Shown here: piece after piece, positions 1 to 6,800 of the stretch
Position numbering within the stretch: position 1 is the first letter of the stretch
Layout: the number at the start of each line of letters is the position of its first letter
Assembly: GCF_034090345.1 (NCBI RefSeq)
Contig: NZ_JAXDSS010000037.1
Coordinates: 1 to 9,451, forward strand
DNA length: 9,451 bases
Reading direction: 5' to 3'
Source of the DNA: Peptoniphilus sp034090345
Lineage (GTDB): Bacteria; Bacillota; Clostridia; Tissierellales; Peptoniphilaceae
The notes under the pieces: generated by a model
Database searches by the model: none
Told to the model about the DNA's origin: nothing
Seen by the model: only the letters and a program-made list of their open reading frames with translations
Position numbers and translations under genes: made by a program

Positions 1-26
1 ACCAAACAAATTCATAATATTATTAT

Positions 27-106
27 TTTGCACTTATATGCACATCCTAAATTTGGTTTTAGTTATTTTAAGTTTAGGACTAAATGCATATAAGTGCAAA
101 TTTTTT
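27..106 (+). terminator. Nested hairpin with T-run, probable intrinsic terminator of an upstream gene
   Basis: Bases 27-42 (TTTGCACTTATATGCA) are the exact reverse complement of 85-100. Inside this, 45-51 (TCCTAAA) pairs with 73-79 (TTTAGGA), giving a 16-bp outer stem, a small asymmetric internal loop and a 7-bp inner stem around a 21-nt loop. The outer stem is followed directly by TTTTTT (101-106), so on the + strand it has the layout of a rho-independent terminator for a gene ending left of the window. The stem is long and AT-rich for a terminator, so a palindromic mobile-element end or recombination site is an alternative. Confidence 0.5.
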
Positions 107-113
107 ATACAAA

Positions 114-148
114 AATATCTGTTAGAGATTTACTCCCCAACGGATATT
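114..148 (+). promoter_or_regulatory. Hairpin in the leader of the tnpW-like gene
   Basis: AATATCTGTT (114-123) pairs with AACGGATATT (139-148), with one G-U pair if transcribed. It lies 43 bases upstream of the tnpW start and is followed at 157-162 by a T-run that is eight bases away. It could be an attenuator, a transcript-stability hairpin or a protein-binding palindrome; the sequence does not decide between these. The distance to the T-run argues against a classical terminator. Confidence 0.3.
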
Positions 149-190
149 ATAGAGCCTTTTTTCTTTGCCTAAAAGCGGAAAGGAGAACAC

Positions 191-355
191 ATGGAAGAAG
201 AAAAAAGAGAATTAAAAGCACCACCTAATAAACAGTTAATTATGGATATTGGGAAGACAAAATATACTGTAAACCTATATTTCAAGCAAGGTACAGGGGA
301 AAAATATAAGGATAAAATACTAAAGTTAATCAAGAGAGAAACAGAGAAGATGTAA
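191..355 (+). CDS. TnpW-like small mobile-element protein (54 aa)
   Basis: ATG start with a good Shine-Dalgarno (AAAGGAG at 179-185, 5 nt spacing) and TAA stop at 353-355. The 54-residue product begins with a charged stretch (MEEEKRELKA). It then has a core of the form GKTKYTVNLYF, followed by a predicted charged helix with DKILKLIKRE near the C-terminus. This pattern (G-x-T-x-Y-x-V-N-x-x-F, then DKhhxLIxxE) matches what I recall of the TnpW family of transposon-encoded proteins, and the length fits. No catalytic motif, signal peptide or membrane segment is visible, and the molecular role of the family is not established. It normally lies next to serine-recombinase genes, but none is present downstream here. 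Family assignment is from memory of the conserved pattern, not from a search. Confidence 0.7.
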   Translation: MEEEKRELKAPPNKQLIMDIGKTKYTVNLYFKQGTGEKYKDKILKLIKRETEKM

Positions 356-438
356 ATTTATCAAAGAATTTTTGTTTATGTCCTTGACAAATCTTCCCAA
401 AAGAATCCTTAAACTAGTAAATGAAAATAGCACTCACG

Positions 439-496
439 TAATGCATACCCATATCAAGGGGAAAAGCGGAGCGACCCTTGACAGGGGTATGCATTA
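439..496. repeat. GC-rich 22-bp inverted repeat (hairpin)
   Basis: The arm at 439-460 (core ATGCATACCC, then TCAAGGG) pairs with 475-496 (CCCTTGA, then GGGTATGCAT) with two mismatches and a 14-nt loop rich in A and G (461-474). It is far more GC-rich than its surroundings. No adjacent T-run is present, only TTATTTG on the right, so it is not a typical terminator on either strand. The position 83 bases after the tnpW-like gene suggests that it belongs to the mobile element. Possible roles are transcript end protection, a recombinase or relaxase recognition site, or a weak bidirectional terminator. Confidence 0.6.
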
Positions 497-600
497 TTTG
501 TAAAAGACAATTACGCCCTTTGAAAATATTATTGGATGGTTTTATTGTCACATATGTTTGACAACTCTAGAAAGAATTAAGAATTCTAGAAAATTTATAC

Positions 601-629
601 TTGAAAGATTATTAAATTTTTGATAAAAT
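601..629 (+). promoter_or_regulatory. Promoter of tRNA-Trp
   Basis: TTGAAA (601-606) and TAAAAT (624-629) are separated by exactly 17 bases, each one base off the sigma-A consensus. The predicted transcription start near 636 is about 6 bases before the mature tRNA 5' end, which suits a stable RNA gene with a very short leader. An inverted repeat TCTAGAA/TTCTAGA (566-590) lies just upstream and could be a binding site. Confidence 0.75.
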
Positions 630-641
630 GTTTTTTGTTCT

Positions 642-717
642 AGGGGTATAGTTCAGTTGGTAGAACATTGGTCTCCAAAACCAAGTGCCGTGGGTTCGAG
701 TCCTGCTACCCCTGCCA
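642..717 (+). tRNA. tRNA-Trp (anticodon CCA), 3' CCA encoded
   Basis: The full cloverleaf can be drawn by hand. The acceptor stem is AGGGGTA (642-648) with TACCCCT (707-713), the D stem is GTTC/GAAC (651-654, 663-666), and the anticodon stem is TTGGT/ACCAA (668-672, 680-684). The seven-base anticodon loop is CTCCAAA, with anticodon CCA at 675-677. The variable loop is five bases. The T stem is GTGGG/CCTGC with one T-G and one G-T pair, and the T loop is TTCGAGT. Discriminator G714 and an encoded CCA (715-717) complete the 76-nt gene. CCA reads UGG, so this is tryptophan tRNA. It has its own promoter and terminator and is not part of a tRNA array. Confidence 0.97.
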
Positions 718-726
718 TTAATCCAA

Positions 727-766
727 CCGTTATTTACTAATTTTTAGTTAATAGCGGGTTTTTTAT
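727..766 (+). terminator. Intrinsic terminator of tRNA-Trp
   Basis: CCGTTATTTACTAA (727-740) pairs with TTAGTTAATAGCGG (744-757) with one T-G pair and one T-T mismatch, closing a three-base loop. The stem is followed by TTTTTT (759-764). It starts 10 bases after the tRNA CCA end, so it should end tRNA transcription and separate it from the plsX operon. Confidence 0.85.
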
Positions 767-859
767 TGCTAAGATTGGCAATTATAATGTAAACTGGATT
801 TATTATGTAACTTAATAAAAAATATTTAATATAAGTGCGAAGTAATCTATAAAATGAAA

Positions 860-888
860 TTGATTTTTTATAATATTTACTATATATT
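860..888 (+). promoter_or_regulatory. Candidate promoter of the plsX-acpP-rnc-smc-ftsY operon
   Basis: TTGATT (860-865) and TATATT (883-888) are 17 bases apart, which would start transcription near 895, about 15 bases before the plsX start codon. A second TATAAT (869-874) lacks a good -35 box at the right distance. The region is so AT-rich that chance matches are likely, so this is only the best candidate. Confidence 0.45.
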
Positions 889-898
889 ATTTTAGAAT

Positions 899-905
899 GG
901 AGTGG
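899..905 (+). promoter_or_regulatory. Ribosome binding site supporting the plsX TTG start
   Basis: GGAGTGG lies at 899-905, with its GGAG core 7 bases before the TTG at 910. It is the main reason to accept a TTG start, together with the match of the first residues to the PlsX N-terminus (a strand followed by DANGGDNAP). Confidence 0.6.
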
Positions 906-909
906 TAGT

Positions 910-1884
910 TTGAAGATATTATTCGATGCTAATGGAGGAGACAATGCACCTTTTGAAGTAGTAAAAGGAGCTATAGATGCAAGAAACGAACTTGGAGTTG
1001 AAATAGCTTTTGTAGGAAATGAAGATGCCATAAAAAGTTCGCTTAATAAATTAAATGAAAAAGCTGAAATAATAAATGCAAGCGAAAATATTGAAAACAA
1101 TGAAGAACCTGCTTTTGCTCTTAGGAAAAAAAAAGACTCTTCTACAGTAGTTGGACTTAGTCTTTTAAAAGAAAAAAAATATGATGCTTTTGTATCGGCA
1201 GGAAGTACAGGCGCATTACTTGCCGGTGGCCTATTTATAATTGGAAGAATAGATAATGTAAAAAGAGCTGTGTTACCAACTTCTATACCTAATTTAAAAG
1301 GTTCTACATTGGTTATAGATTCTGGCGCGAATATGGATTGCAGTGAAGATTTATTATTACAATTTGCCAAGATGGGTGACCAATATTTAAAAATAAATGG
1401 AATCGAAAATCCTAGAATAGGACTTTTGAATGTTGGTGTTGAAGAACACAAAGGCAATACTTTAACAAAGGCTGTATATCCTCTACTTAAAGATTCAGGA
1501 TTAAACTTTATTGGAAATGTAGAGGCAAGAGATTTATCTTTGGGAGTTTGTGACTTAGTAGTTTGTGATGGTTTTATAGGGAATGTACTTTTAAAGACTA
1601 CAGAAGGTACAGCTTATTTTGTTTCTAAAATGCTTGAAAATTTGGTTGAAAATGCCAATTTATCATCAGAAATGGTGAAAGAAGTAGGTGGTTTAATGAT
1701 GAAGGCTAAAAAATCTTTAGACTACAGTGAAATTGGAGGAGCGTTGTTACTTGGAATAAAAGAAATAGTAATAAAAGCACATGGAAGTTCTGATAGCAAT
1801 GCTATTAAGAATGCAACAAAGCAAGCATTACAAGCATATGAAACAAAAATAGTTGAAAAAATAGGAGTAATTTTTAATAGGTGA
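910..1884 (+). CDS. plsX: Phosphate acyltransferase PlsX
   Basis: PlsX converts acyl-ACP and inorganic phosphate to acyl-phosphate, the donor used by PlsY to acylate glycerol-3-phosphate in phospholipid synthesis. It is a peripheral membrane enzyme. The 324-residue product has the usual family length and its hallmarks in order: DANGGDNAP (6-14), SAGSTGALLAGG (96-107), a DSGANMDC stretch (137-144), a CDGFIGNVLLK motif in the second half, and the C-terminal IKAHGSSD (288-295). Translation most likely starts at TTG (910) behind GGAGTGG; a TTG start would reduce initiation somewhat. It is the first gene of the operon, and acpP, whose acylated product is its substrate, follows after 4 bases. The fatty-acid genes fabD and fabG, which lie between plsX and acpP in Bacillus, are absent here. 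The assignment is secure. Confidence 0.96.
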   Translation: MKILFDANGGDNAPFEVVKGAIDARNELGVEIAFVGNEDAIKSSLNKLNEKAEIINASENIENNEEPAFALRKKKDSSTVVGLSLLKEKKYDAFVSAGSTGALLAGGLFIIGRIDNVKRAVLPTSIPNLKGSTLVIDSGANMDCSEDLLLQFAKMGDQYLKINGIENPRIGLLNVGVEEHKGNTLTKAVYPLLKDSGLNFIGNVEARDLSLGVCDLVVCDGFIGNVLLKTTEGTAYFVSKMLENLVENANLSSEMVKEVGGLMMKAKKSLDYSEIGGALLLGIKEIVIKAHGSSDSNAIKNATKQALQAYETKIVEKIGVIFNR

Positions 1885-1888
1885 GGAA

Positions 1889-2125
1889 ATGAGAGAGAGA
1901 ATTTTACAATTAATAGCAGATCAATTTGGAAGAGATGTAGATGAATTAGAAGAAGATATGACATTTGTTGATGATTTAGGAGCAGATTCTATAGATATAG
2001 TCGAACTTGTAATGAGTATTGAGGATGAGTTCTCTATAGAACTTGAAGAAGACCATTTAAAAGAATTATCAACAATTTCTGATGTCATTGAATACGCAAA
2101 AGAATTAAACTTTGAAAGTGAATAA
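1889..2125 (+). CDS. acpP: Acyl carrier protein
   Basis: This is the small acidic cytoplasmic carrier of growing fatty acyl chains, used by the type II fatty acid synthase and as acyl donor through PlsX. The 78-residue product shows the four-helix ACP pattern with the phosphopantetheine attachment motif DLGADSID; the modified serine is Ser34. Helix II continues as IVELVMSIEDEF, the acidic surface recognised by partner enzymes. The more common motif is DSLD; isoleucine at this position is conservative. ATG lies only 4 bases after the plsX stop, and the Shine-Dalgarno (GGTGAGG, 1880-1886) overlaps that stop, so translation is probably coupled to plsX. Confidence 0.97.
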   Translation: MRERILQLIADQFGRDVDELEEDMTFVDDLGADSIDIVELVMSIEDEFSIELEEDHLKELSTISDVIEYAKELNFESE

Positions 2126-2819
2126 TAAAGATATTAAAAAATTATGTTCTTTAATAGATTATAATTTTAATAATGATTTATATTTAGAAACTGCACTTGT
2201 CCATTCATCGTATTTAAATGAAAATATATCTTATCAAAAAAATAATCAGAGGCTTGAATTTTTAGGGGATGCAGTTTTGGAACTTGTTATCACTGAAGAA
2301 TTATTTTTAAAGAATTTGGATATGAGAGAGGGGAAATTATCTCAACTTAGAAGTAAAATTGTAAGTGAACAAGCTCTATATAAAATTGCTAAAGAAATAA
2401 AATTAGGTACGTTTATTAAATTTGGAAAAGGTGAGTACAAAACCGATGGAAATTATAGAGCTTCTATACTGGCAGACGCATTGGAAGCTTTGATAGGTGC
2501 TGTGTATTTAGATGGTGGACTTTCTAATGCTAAAAAAGTGGTATTAAACCTATGCCAAGAAAATATAAAGGCGGCTCTTTCTAATAAAATAAATATTGAT
2601 TATAAAAGTTTACTTCAAGAGTTTTCTCAAAGAGGCTCAAGAAAAGAAGTAAAGTATATTTTAATAGAAGAAAAGGGACCTGACAACAACAAGACATTTT
2701 TTTACAATTTGGTTTTAGATGGGAAGCTATTAGCTAAAGGAGAAGGCTCATCTAAAAAGAAAGCTCAACAAATGGCAGCTAAAGAGTGTTTAATAAAATT
2801 AGGAGAGATATATGAGTAA
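2112..2819 (+). CDS. rnc: Ribonuclease III
   Basis: RNase III is a dimeric, Mg-dependent endonuclease that cleaves double-stranded RNA in rRNA precursors and regulatory duplexes. The N-terminal catalytic domain (about 1-150) carries the signature QRLEFLGDAVLELVI (46-60). The metal-binding residues are visible as Glu49, Asp53, Asp122 and Glu125 (in ADALEALIGAV). The first residue of the signature is Gln46 where E. coli has Glu38. A double-stranded RNA-binding domain follows (about 160-231), ending in the typical GSSKKKAQQMAAKECL helix. Length (235 aa) is normal. There is no ATG near the N-terminus. TTG at 2112 overlaps acpP by 14 bases and has only a weak AAAGAA upstream; GTG at 2118 is in frame and would shorten the protein by two residues. 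Both imply translation coupled to acpP. The function is sure, the exact start is not. Confidence 0.95.
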   Translation: MKVNNKDIKKLCSLIDYNFNNDLYLETALVHSSYLNENISYQKNNQRLEFLGDAVLELVITEELFLKNLDMREGKLSQLRSKIVSEQALYKIAKEIKLGTFIKFGKGEYKTDGNYRASILADALEALIGAVYLDGGLSNAKKVVLNLCQENIKAALSNKINIDYKSLLQEFSQRGSRKEVKYILIEEKGPDNNKTFFYNLVLDGKLLAKGEGSSKKKAQQMAAKECLIKLGEIYE

Positions 2820-3849
2820 AAAAAATATAATACCAATTTTTGTACCTCATGAAGGCTGCCCAAATGATTGTGTTTTTTGTAATCAAAGAAAGATTACGGG
2901 TATTTCTACTTCTATAACTGAAGAAGATGTTAGATATACGATTGAAACATATTCATCATATTTTAAAAATGATAATAAATTTGAAATAGCCCTCTACGGA
3001 GGGTCTTTTACTGCAATTGATATAGACGTACAAGAGAGGATTTTAAAATCAATAAATAAATATATTGAACCCAATAGATTTGATTCAGTTAGATTGTCTA
3101 CAAGGCCGGATGCAATAGATGAAAAAAGGCTGAGTTTATTAAAAAAATATAATGTTAAAACAATAGAATTAGGAGTACAGAGTTTAGATAAAGATGTACT
3201 TCGACTTTCAAAACGTGGTCATAGTGTGGTGTCAGTTTATAAGTCAGCTGAGCTTATAAAAAAATTTGGATTTGAACTAGGGCTACAACAGATGTTAGGA
3301 TTATATGGAGATAACCTTGAAAAAAGTATATACACAGCAGAAGAATTCATTAAAATAAAGCCTAAATTTATCAGAATATATCCTACACTTGTAATAAAAG
3401 ATACAGAATTGGAAATGTTGTATAACTCAGGGCTCTATATGCCTCAGAGTGTTGAAGAAGCTGTAAATTGGATAAAGAAAATATTGCCTATGTATACTAA
3501 AGCAGGTATAGAAGTTATACGAGTTGGATTACAACCTACTGAGAATATACAGTTGGGGAAAGATGTTGTAGCAGGGCCATTTCATCCTGCTATAAGGCAA
3601 TTAGTTGAAAGTGAATTGATAACCGAACAAATAATAGAGTTATTAAAATTTGAAAGTGTTAAGAGTATAAAAATTGTTGCATCAGGAAGAAATATTTCAT
3701 TGATAGCTGGAAATAAAGGCGTGGGTAAAAAATATTTAATGGAAGTGTTAAATTTAGAAAATGTAGAAATGAAGATAGATAAAAATTTAAATGATCTAAT
3801 TCAAATATTTTTTAATGAAAACAGTATATCATTTAAGGCTGGTGAGTAA
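2812..3849 (+). CDS. Elp3-like radical SAM protein
   Basis: The 345-residue product is a radical S-adenosylmethionine enzyme. Near the N-terminus GCPNDCVFCNQ gives the CxxxCxxC cluster (Cys16, Cys20, Cys23) that binds the [4Fe-4S] centre, followed by YGGSF (62-66), the glycine-rich SAM-contact region. The later part (STRPDAI, ELGVQSLD, GLQPTENI at 239-246, GPFHP at 255-259) resembles bacterial Elp3/YhcC-type proteins. It lacks the C-terminal acetyltransferase domain of true Elp3, so the label 'elongator protein 3' would overstate it. A homologue commonly lies between rnc and smc in clostridia; its substrate is not known to me, and an RNA modification role is only inferred from family and neighbours. 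ATG overlaps the rnc end by 8 bases behind a strong AGGAGAG (2801-2807), and its stop abuts the smc start. Confidence 0.88.
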   Translation: MSKKNIIPIFVPHEGCPNDCVFCNQRKITGISTSITEEDVRYTIETYSSYFKNDNKFEIALYGGSFTAIDIDVQERILKSINKYIEPNRFDSVRLSTRPDAIDEKRLSLLKKYNVKTIELGVQSLDKDVLRLSKRGHSVVSVYKSAELIKKFGFELGLQQMLGLYGDNLEKSIYTAEEFIKIKPKFIRIYPTLVIKDTELEMLYNSGLYMPQSVEEAVNWIKKILPMYTKAGIEVIRVGLQPTENIQLGKDVVAGPFHPAIRQLVESELITEQIIELLKFESVKSIKIVASGRNISLIAGNKGVGKKYLMEVLNLENVEMKIDKNLNDLIQIFFNENSISFKAGE

Positions 3850-6800
3850 ATGATTTTAAAATCAATATACATACAAGGATTTAAATCTTTTTTAAATAAA
3901 ACTAAAATTGATTTTAATAATTCAATAACAGCTATAGTTGGGCCGAATGGAAGTGGGAAAAGTAATATAACTGATGCAATCATTTGGGTTTTAGGAGAAA
4001 CTTCTATTAAAAATCTCAGAGGAAGTAAGATGGAAGATGTAATTTTCTCTGGAACTGACAAGCGAAAGGCTACAGGATTTGCAGAAGTTAGTATAGTTTT
4101 TGATAATTCAGATAGAAGTATTCCTCTTGATTTTAGAGAAGTGCAGATAACAAGAAGAATGTATCGATCTTTAGAGTCTGATTTTTTAATAAATGGGGCT
4201 AAATGTAGATTAAAAGATATACGAGAATTATTTTTAGATACCGGTATAGGAAAAGATGGATATTCACTTATCAGTCAAGGGCAGATAGATAGGATCTTGA
4301 GTAATAAACCTGATGAGAGAAGACAGATATTTGAAGAAGCAGCTGGTGTTTCAAAGTTTAAACTAAGAAAACATGAAAGTGAATTAAAGTTAAAGAGGAC
4401 TAAGGATAATATCCTTAGATTAAATGATATTTTATCTGAACTTGAATCCCGAGAAAAAGATTTAAAAAAAGCTTCTGAAGATGCAGCTATTTATTTAGAA
4501 AAAAGTAAAGAGCTTAAAAAGTTGGAAATAAATTCAGCGGCTTATGAGATTGTAGAATTAGATAAAAAAATTGATGAAGCTGAGCGGGAATTGGCAGAAA
4601 ATGAAAAAAATTTATCCAACATTATCAAAAGTATAGAAGAATCTAAAGTAAAAATAGAAAATATTTCTTTAGAGAGTGAAAAAACTGAAGAAGAAGCAGA
4701 ACTTGTCAGAAATGAACTAAAGGAATTTGAATTAAATATTCAAAGAGAAAAGTCTGAACTCGATGTTGTATTAGTGAAGTTGGAAAACTATACTAAAAAT
4801 TTAGAAAATGACAAAAACTTGTTAAAGGAATTAGAAGATTCTTCAGTAAAAGCTGATTCTAGAATTTTAGAGTTAGAAAAAGATAAATCAGAACATGAAT
4901 TTAAAATTGAAGAATTAAAAATTGAACAAAATGATTTTGTCAAAAAAATAGATAGTTTATCAGTTGAACTTAAAAATAAAGAAGAAGAAATAAATTTATA
5001 TAATGTTGGAATAAAAAATATAGAGAATGAATTGTCAGCAATAAATTCAAAATTAAGTATTTTGAATGTTATGAAATCTGAGAAAAATAGTAGACTTGAC
5101 AATATCAAAGAGAATTTAAAAACTTTATATTCTAATAATGAAGAAATTGAAGAATTAAGAGAAAGTGCTGAGGAAAAATATAACTCTATTAAAGAAAGTT
5201 TGAGTACTCTTAGAAAAAAATCAGAAGTAAGTAGAAAAGAAAGAGACAAAGCGAATAGTGAAGTGATTTCTAATTATAATAGTTTGCAAGAGTTACAAAA
5301 GAAAATTTCTCATACGGAAGCACAATATACAGCACTTAAAAATTTAAATAATTCTTTTGAAGGTTATAACAAAAGTGTAAAGAACCTTATGAATATAACT
5401 AAAAGAGGGGATTTTAAGCAAGAGATAGTAGGACCTGTTGCAGAGAATTTTAAAGTAAAAAAAGAATATGAAACAGCCATATCTGTTGCATTGGGTGGAG
5501 CTTTACAAAATGTAATTGTAGATAAATTAAACTCTGCTAAAAAAATAATAGAATATTTAAATATTCAAAAGATGGGGAGAGTCACTTTTTTACCTATTGA
5601 TAGTATGAAGTTTAAACCATCTGGTGATGTTCCTGAAAATAATAATATATTGGGATTGGGTTATGAGCTTATAGAATTTAAACCTGAATTTGAAAATATA
5701 TTTAAAAGCCTATTAGGAAGAACATTGATTGTTAAAGATTTTGCTTCAGGTACAAATATTTCTAAACAGTTTGGAGCTAGATATAGAGTTGTAACTTTAA
5801 GAGGGGACAGTTTTAATATAGGTGGCTCTGTAACTGGAGGAAGCTTAAATAAATTTAGTTCTGAAATAATATCTAGAAAAAATGAATTAGATGAGTTGGA
5901 AAAACAAATTTTGAACTTATTAAATTCGCAAAAGCAGCTTGAAATTCAATATGATAAGTCTAAACAAAATTTAAAAAAGATTGATGAAGGGATAGATTCA
6001 GACGCAAAAGAAGAATTAGCTTTAAGCCAAGAGATAATAAAAGTTGAAAATAATTTATCCGGATTGATAAATTCTGTTAAATCAAACCAAATTTATATTG
6101 AAAAATATAAAAAAGAAGAGGTTGAACTTACAAAACAGATAGAAGAAGATAAGTTTACATTTGAAGAATTATCAAATAATAAGGAAAAACTTAACCAAAA
6201 AATTAATGAAAAAAGTTTGGATATAGATGACGAAAAGTTTAAAATTTTAAAAGAAGATTTAGAAAAATTAAAAGAGAAAAAATTTCAATTAACACTTACC
6301 ATAAATGATTTTGTTTCAAAGATAACTTCAATTAAGAGTGAAATAGAATTTATAAAAACTTCAGAGTATAATGCTGAGATAAATCGAAATAATATAAAAA
6401 ATAGCATTATTAATGCTAATTTAGAAATAGAAATACTGAATCAAAAAATATCAACTTCAAATATAGATATTGAGGCCATATCTAATTCAAAATCTGAAAT
6501 TGAAAATAGAGTTATTTTAGTTGAAGAAAAAAGAAAGAAAAACAATTTAGAATTAAAAGTTAATAGACAAGAATTGGAAGATTATCAAGAAAAGCGCATT
6601 ATCTTAGAATCAGAAGTGGCTAAAGTGGGTTCTAAAATAGATAGAGTTAAGGATAGAATTTCTATAATAAAAGAGCATATTTTTGAAACTTATGGGATAG
6701 TTGAATTTGATGATGTATCAGAAGATTTTAAAATTTCTAAGTCAAAAATTAATGAGTTAAAAAGAGAGATTGAAAGTTTGGGGGCTGTAAATCTTGGAGC

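Larger units (their letters stand above)
1..503. mobile_element. Possible end or remnant of an integrative element
   Basis: This stretch contains a TnpW-like gene, three strong inverted repeats (27-100, 114-148, 439-496) and no recognisable chromosomal gene. TnpW-family proteins are known from Tn4451-type elements and related clostridial integrative elements, where they accompany a large serine recombinase. No recombinase reading frame occurs in the 286 bases between tnpW and the tRNA, so the element either ends here or has lost that part. Neither boundary can be fixed: the left side runs out of the window and no target duplication is visible on the right. The interval given is only the span of the element-like features. 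Confidence 0.4.
356..641. other. Non-coding gap between tnpW-like gene and tRNA-Trp
   Basis: These 286 bases hold no convincing gene. They contain an isolated TTGACA (384-389) without a good -10 box, the GC-rich hairpin at 439-496, a second isolated TTGACA (558-563), a small inverted repeat TCTAGAA/TTCTAGA (566-572 and 584-590), and the tRNA promoter at 601-629. A transition from element-like to chromosomal sequence probably lies between about 497 and 600, but no junction can be seen. Confidence 0.5.
767..909. other. Intergenic region before the plsX operon
   Basis: This short AT-rich gap contains a probable promoter near its right end, a TATAAGTGCGAA motif (830-841) resembling the hairpin arm at 85-100, and no gene. 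I looked for a FapR-type operator, which controls plsX in Bacillus, and saw no convincing match. The rpmF gene, often found directly before plsX in clostridia, is absent. Confidence 0.5.

Noticed and set aside
378..503. Short + strand reading frame of 41 codons starting ATG TCC TTG
   Set aside because: No Shine-Dalgarno precedes it, and its second half is simply the translated GC-rich hairpin. It has no recognisable family pattern.
558..586. TTGACA (558-563) as the main tRNA promoter
   Set aside because: At 17 bases downstream there is only GAATTC, not a -10 box. The pair at 601-629 fits better and places the start just before the tRNA.
767..909. FapR operator or riboswitch before plsX
   Set aside because: No convincing FapR-type palindrome and no structured leader were seen. 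The likely leader is only about 15 bases.
744..1457. 237-codon reading frame on the minus strand
   Set aside because: It lies mostly antisense to plsX, starts deep inside that gene and reads a low-complexity Ser/Phe/Ile-rich product typical of the reverse of an AT-rich coding region.
4788..5249. 153-codon minus-strand frame inside smc
   Set aside because: It is a shadow of the coiled-coil coding region: Glu/Lys codons read backward as Ser/Phe/Leu. No start signal or family resemblance is seen.
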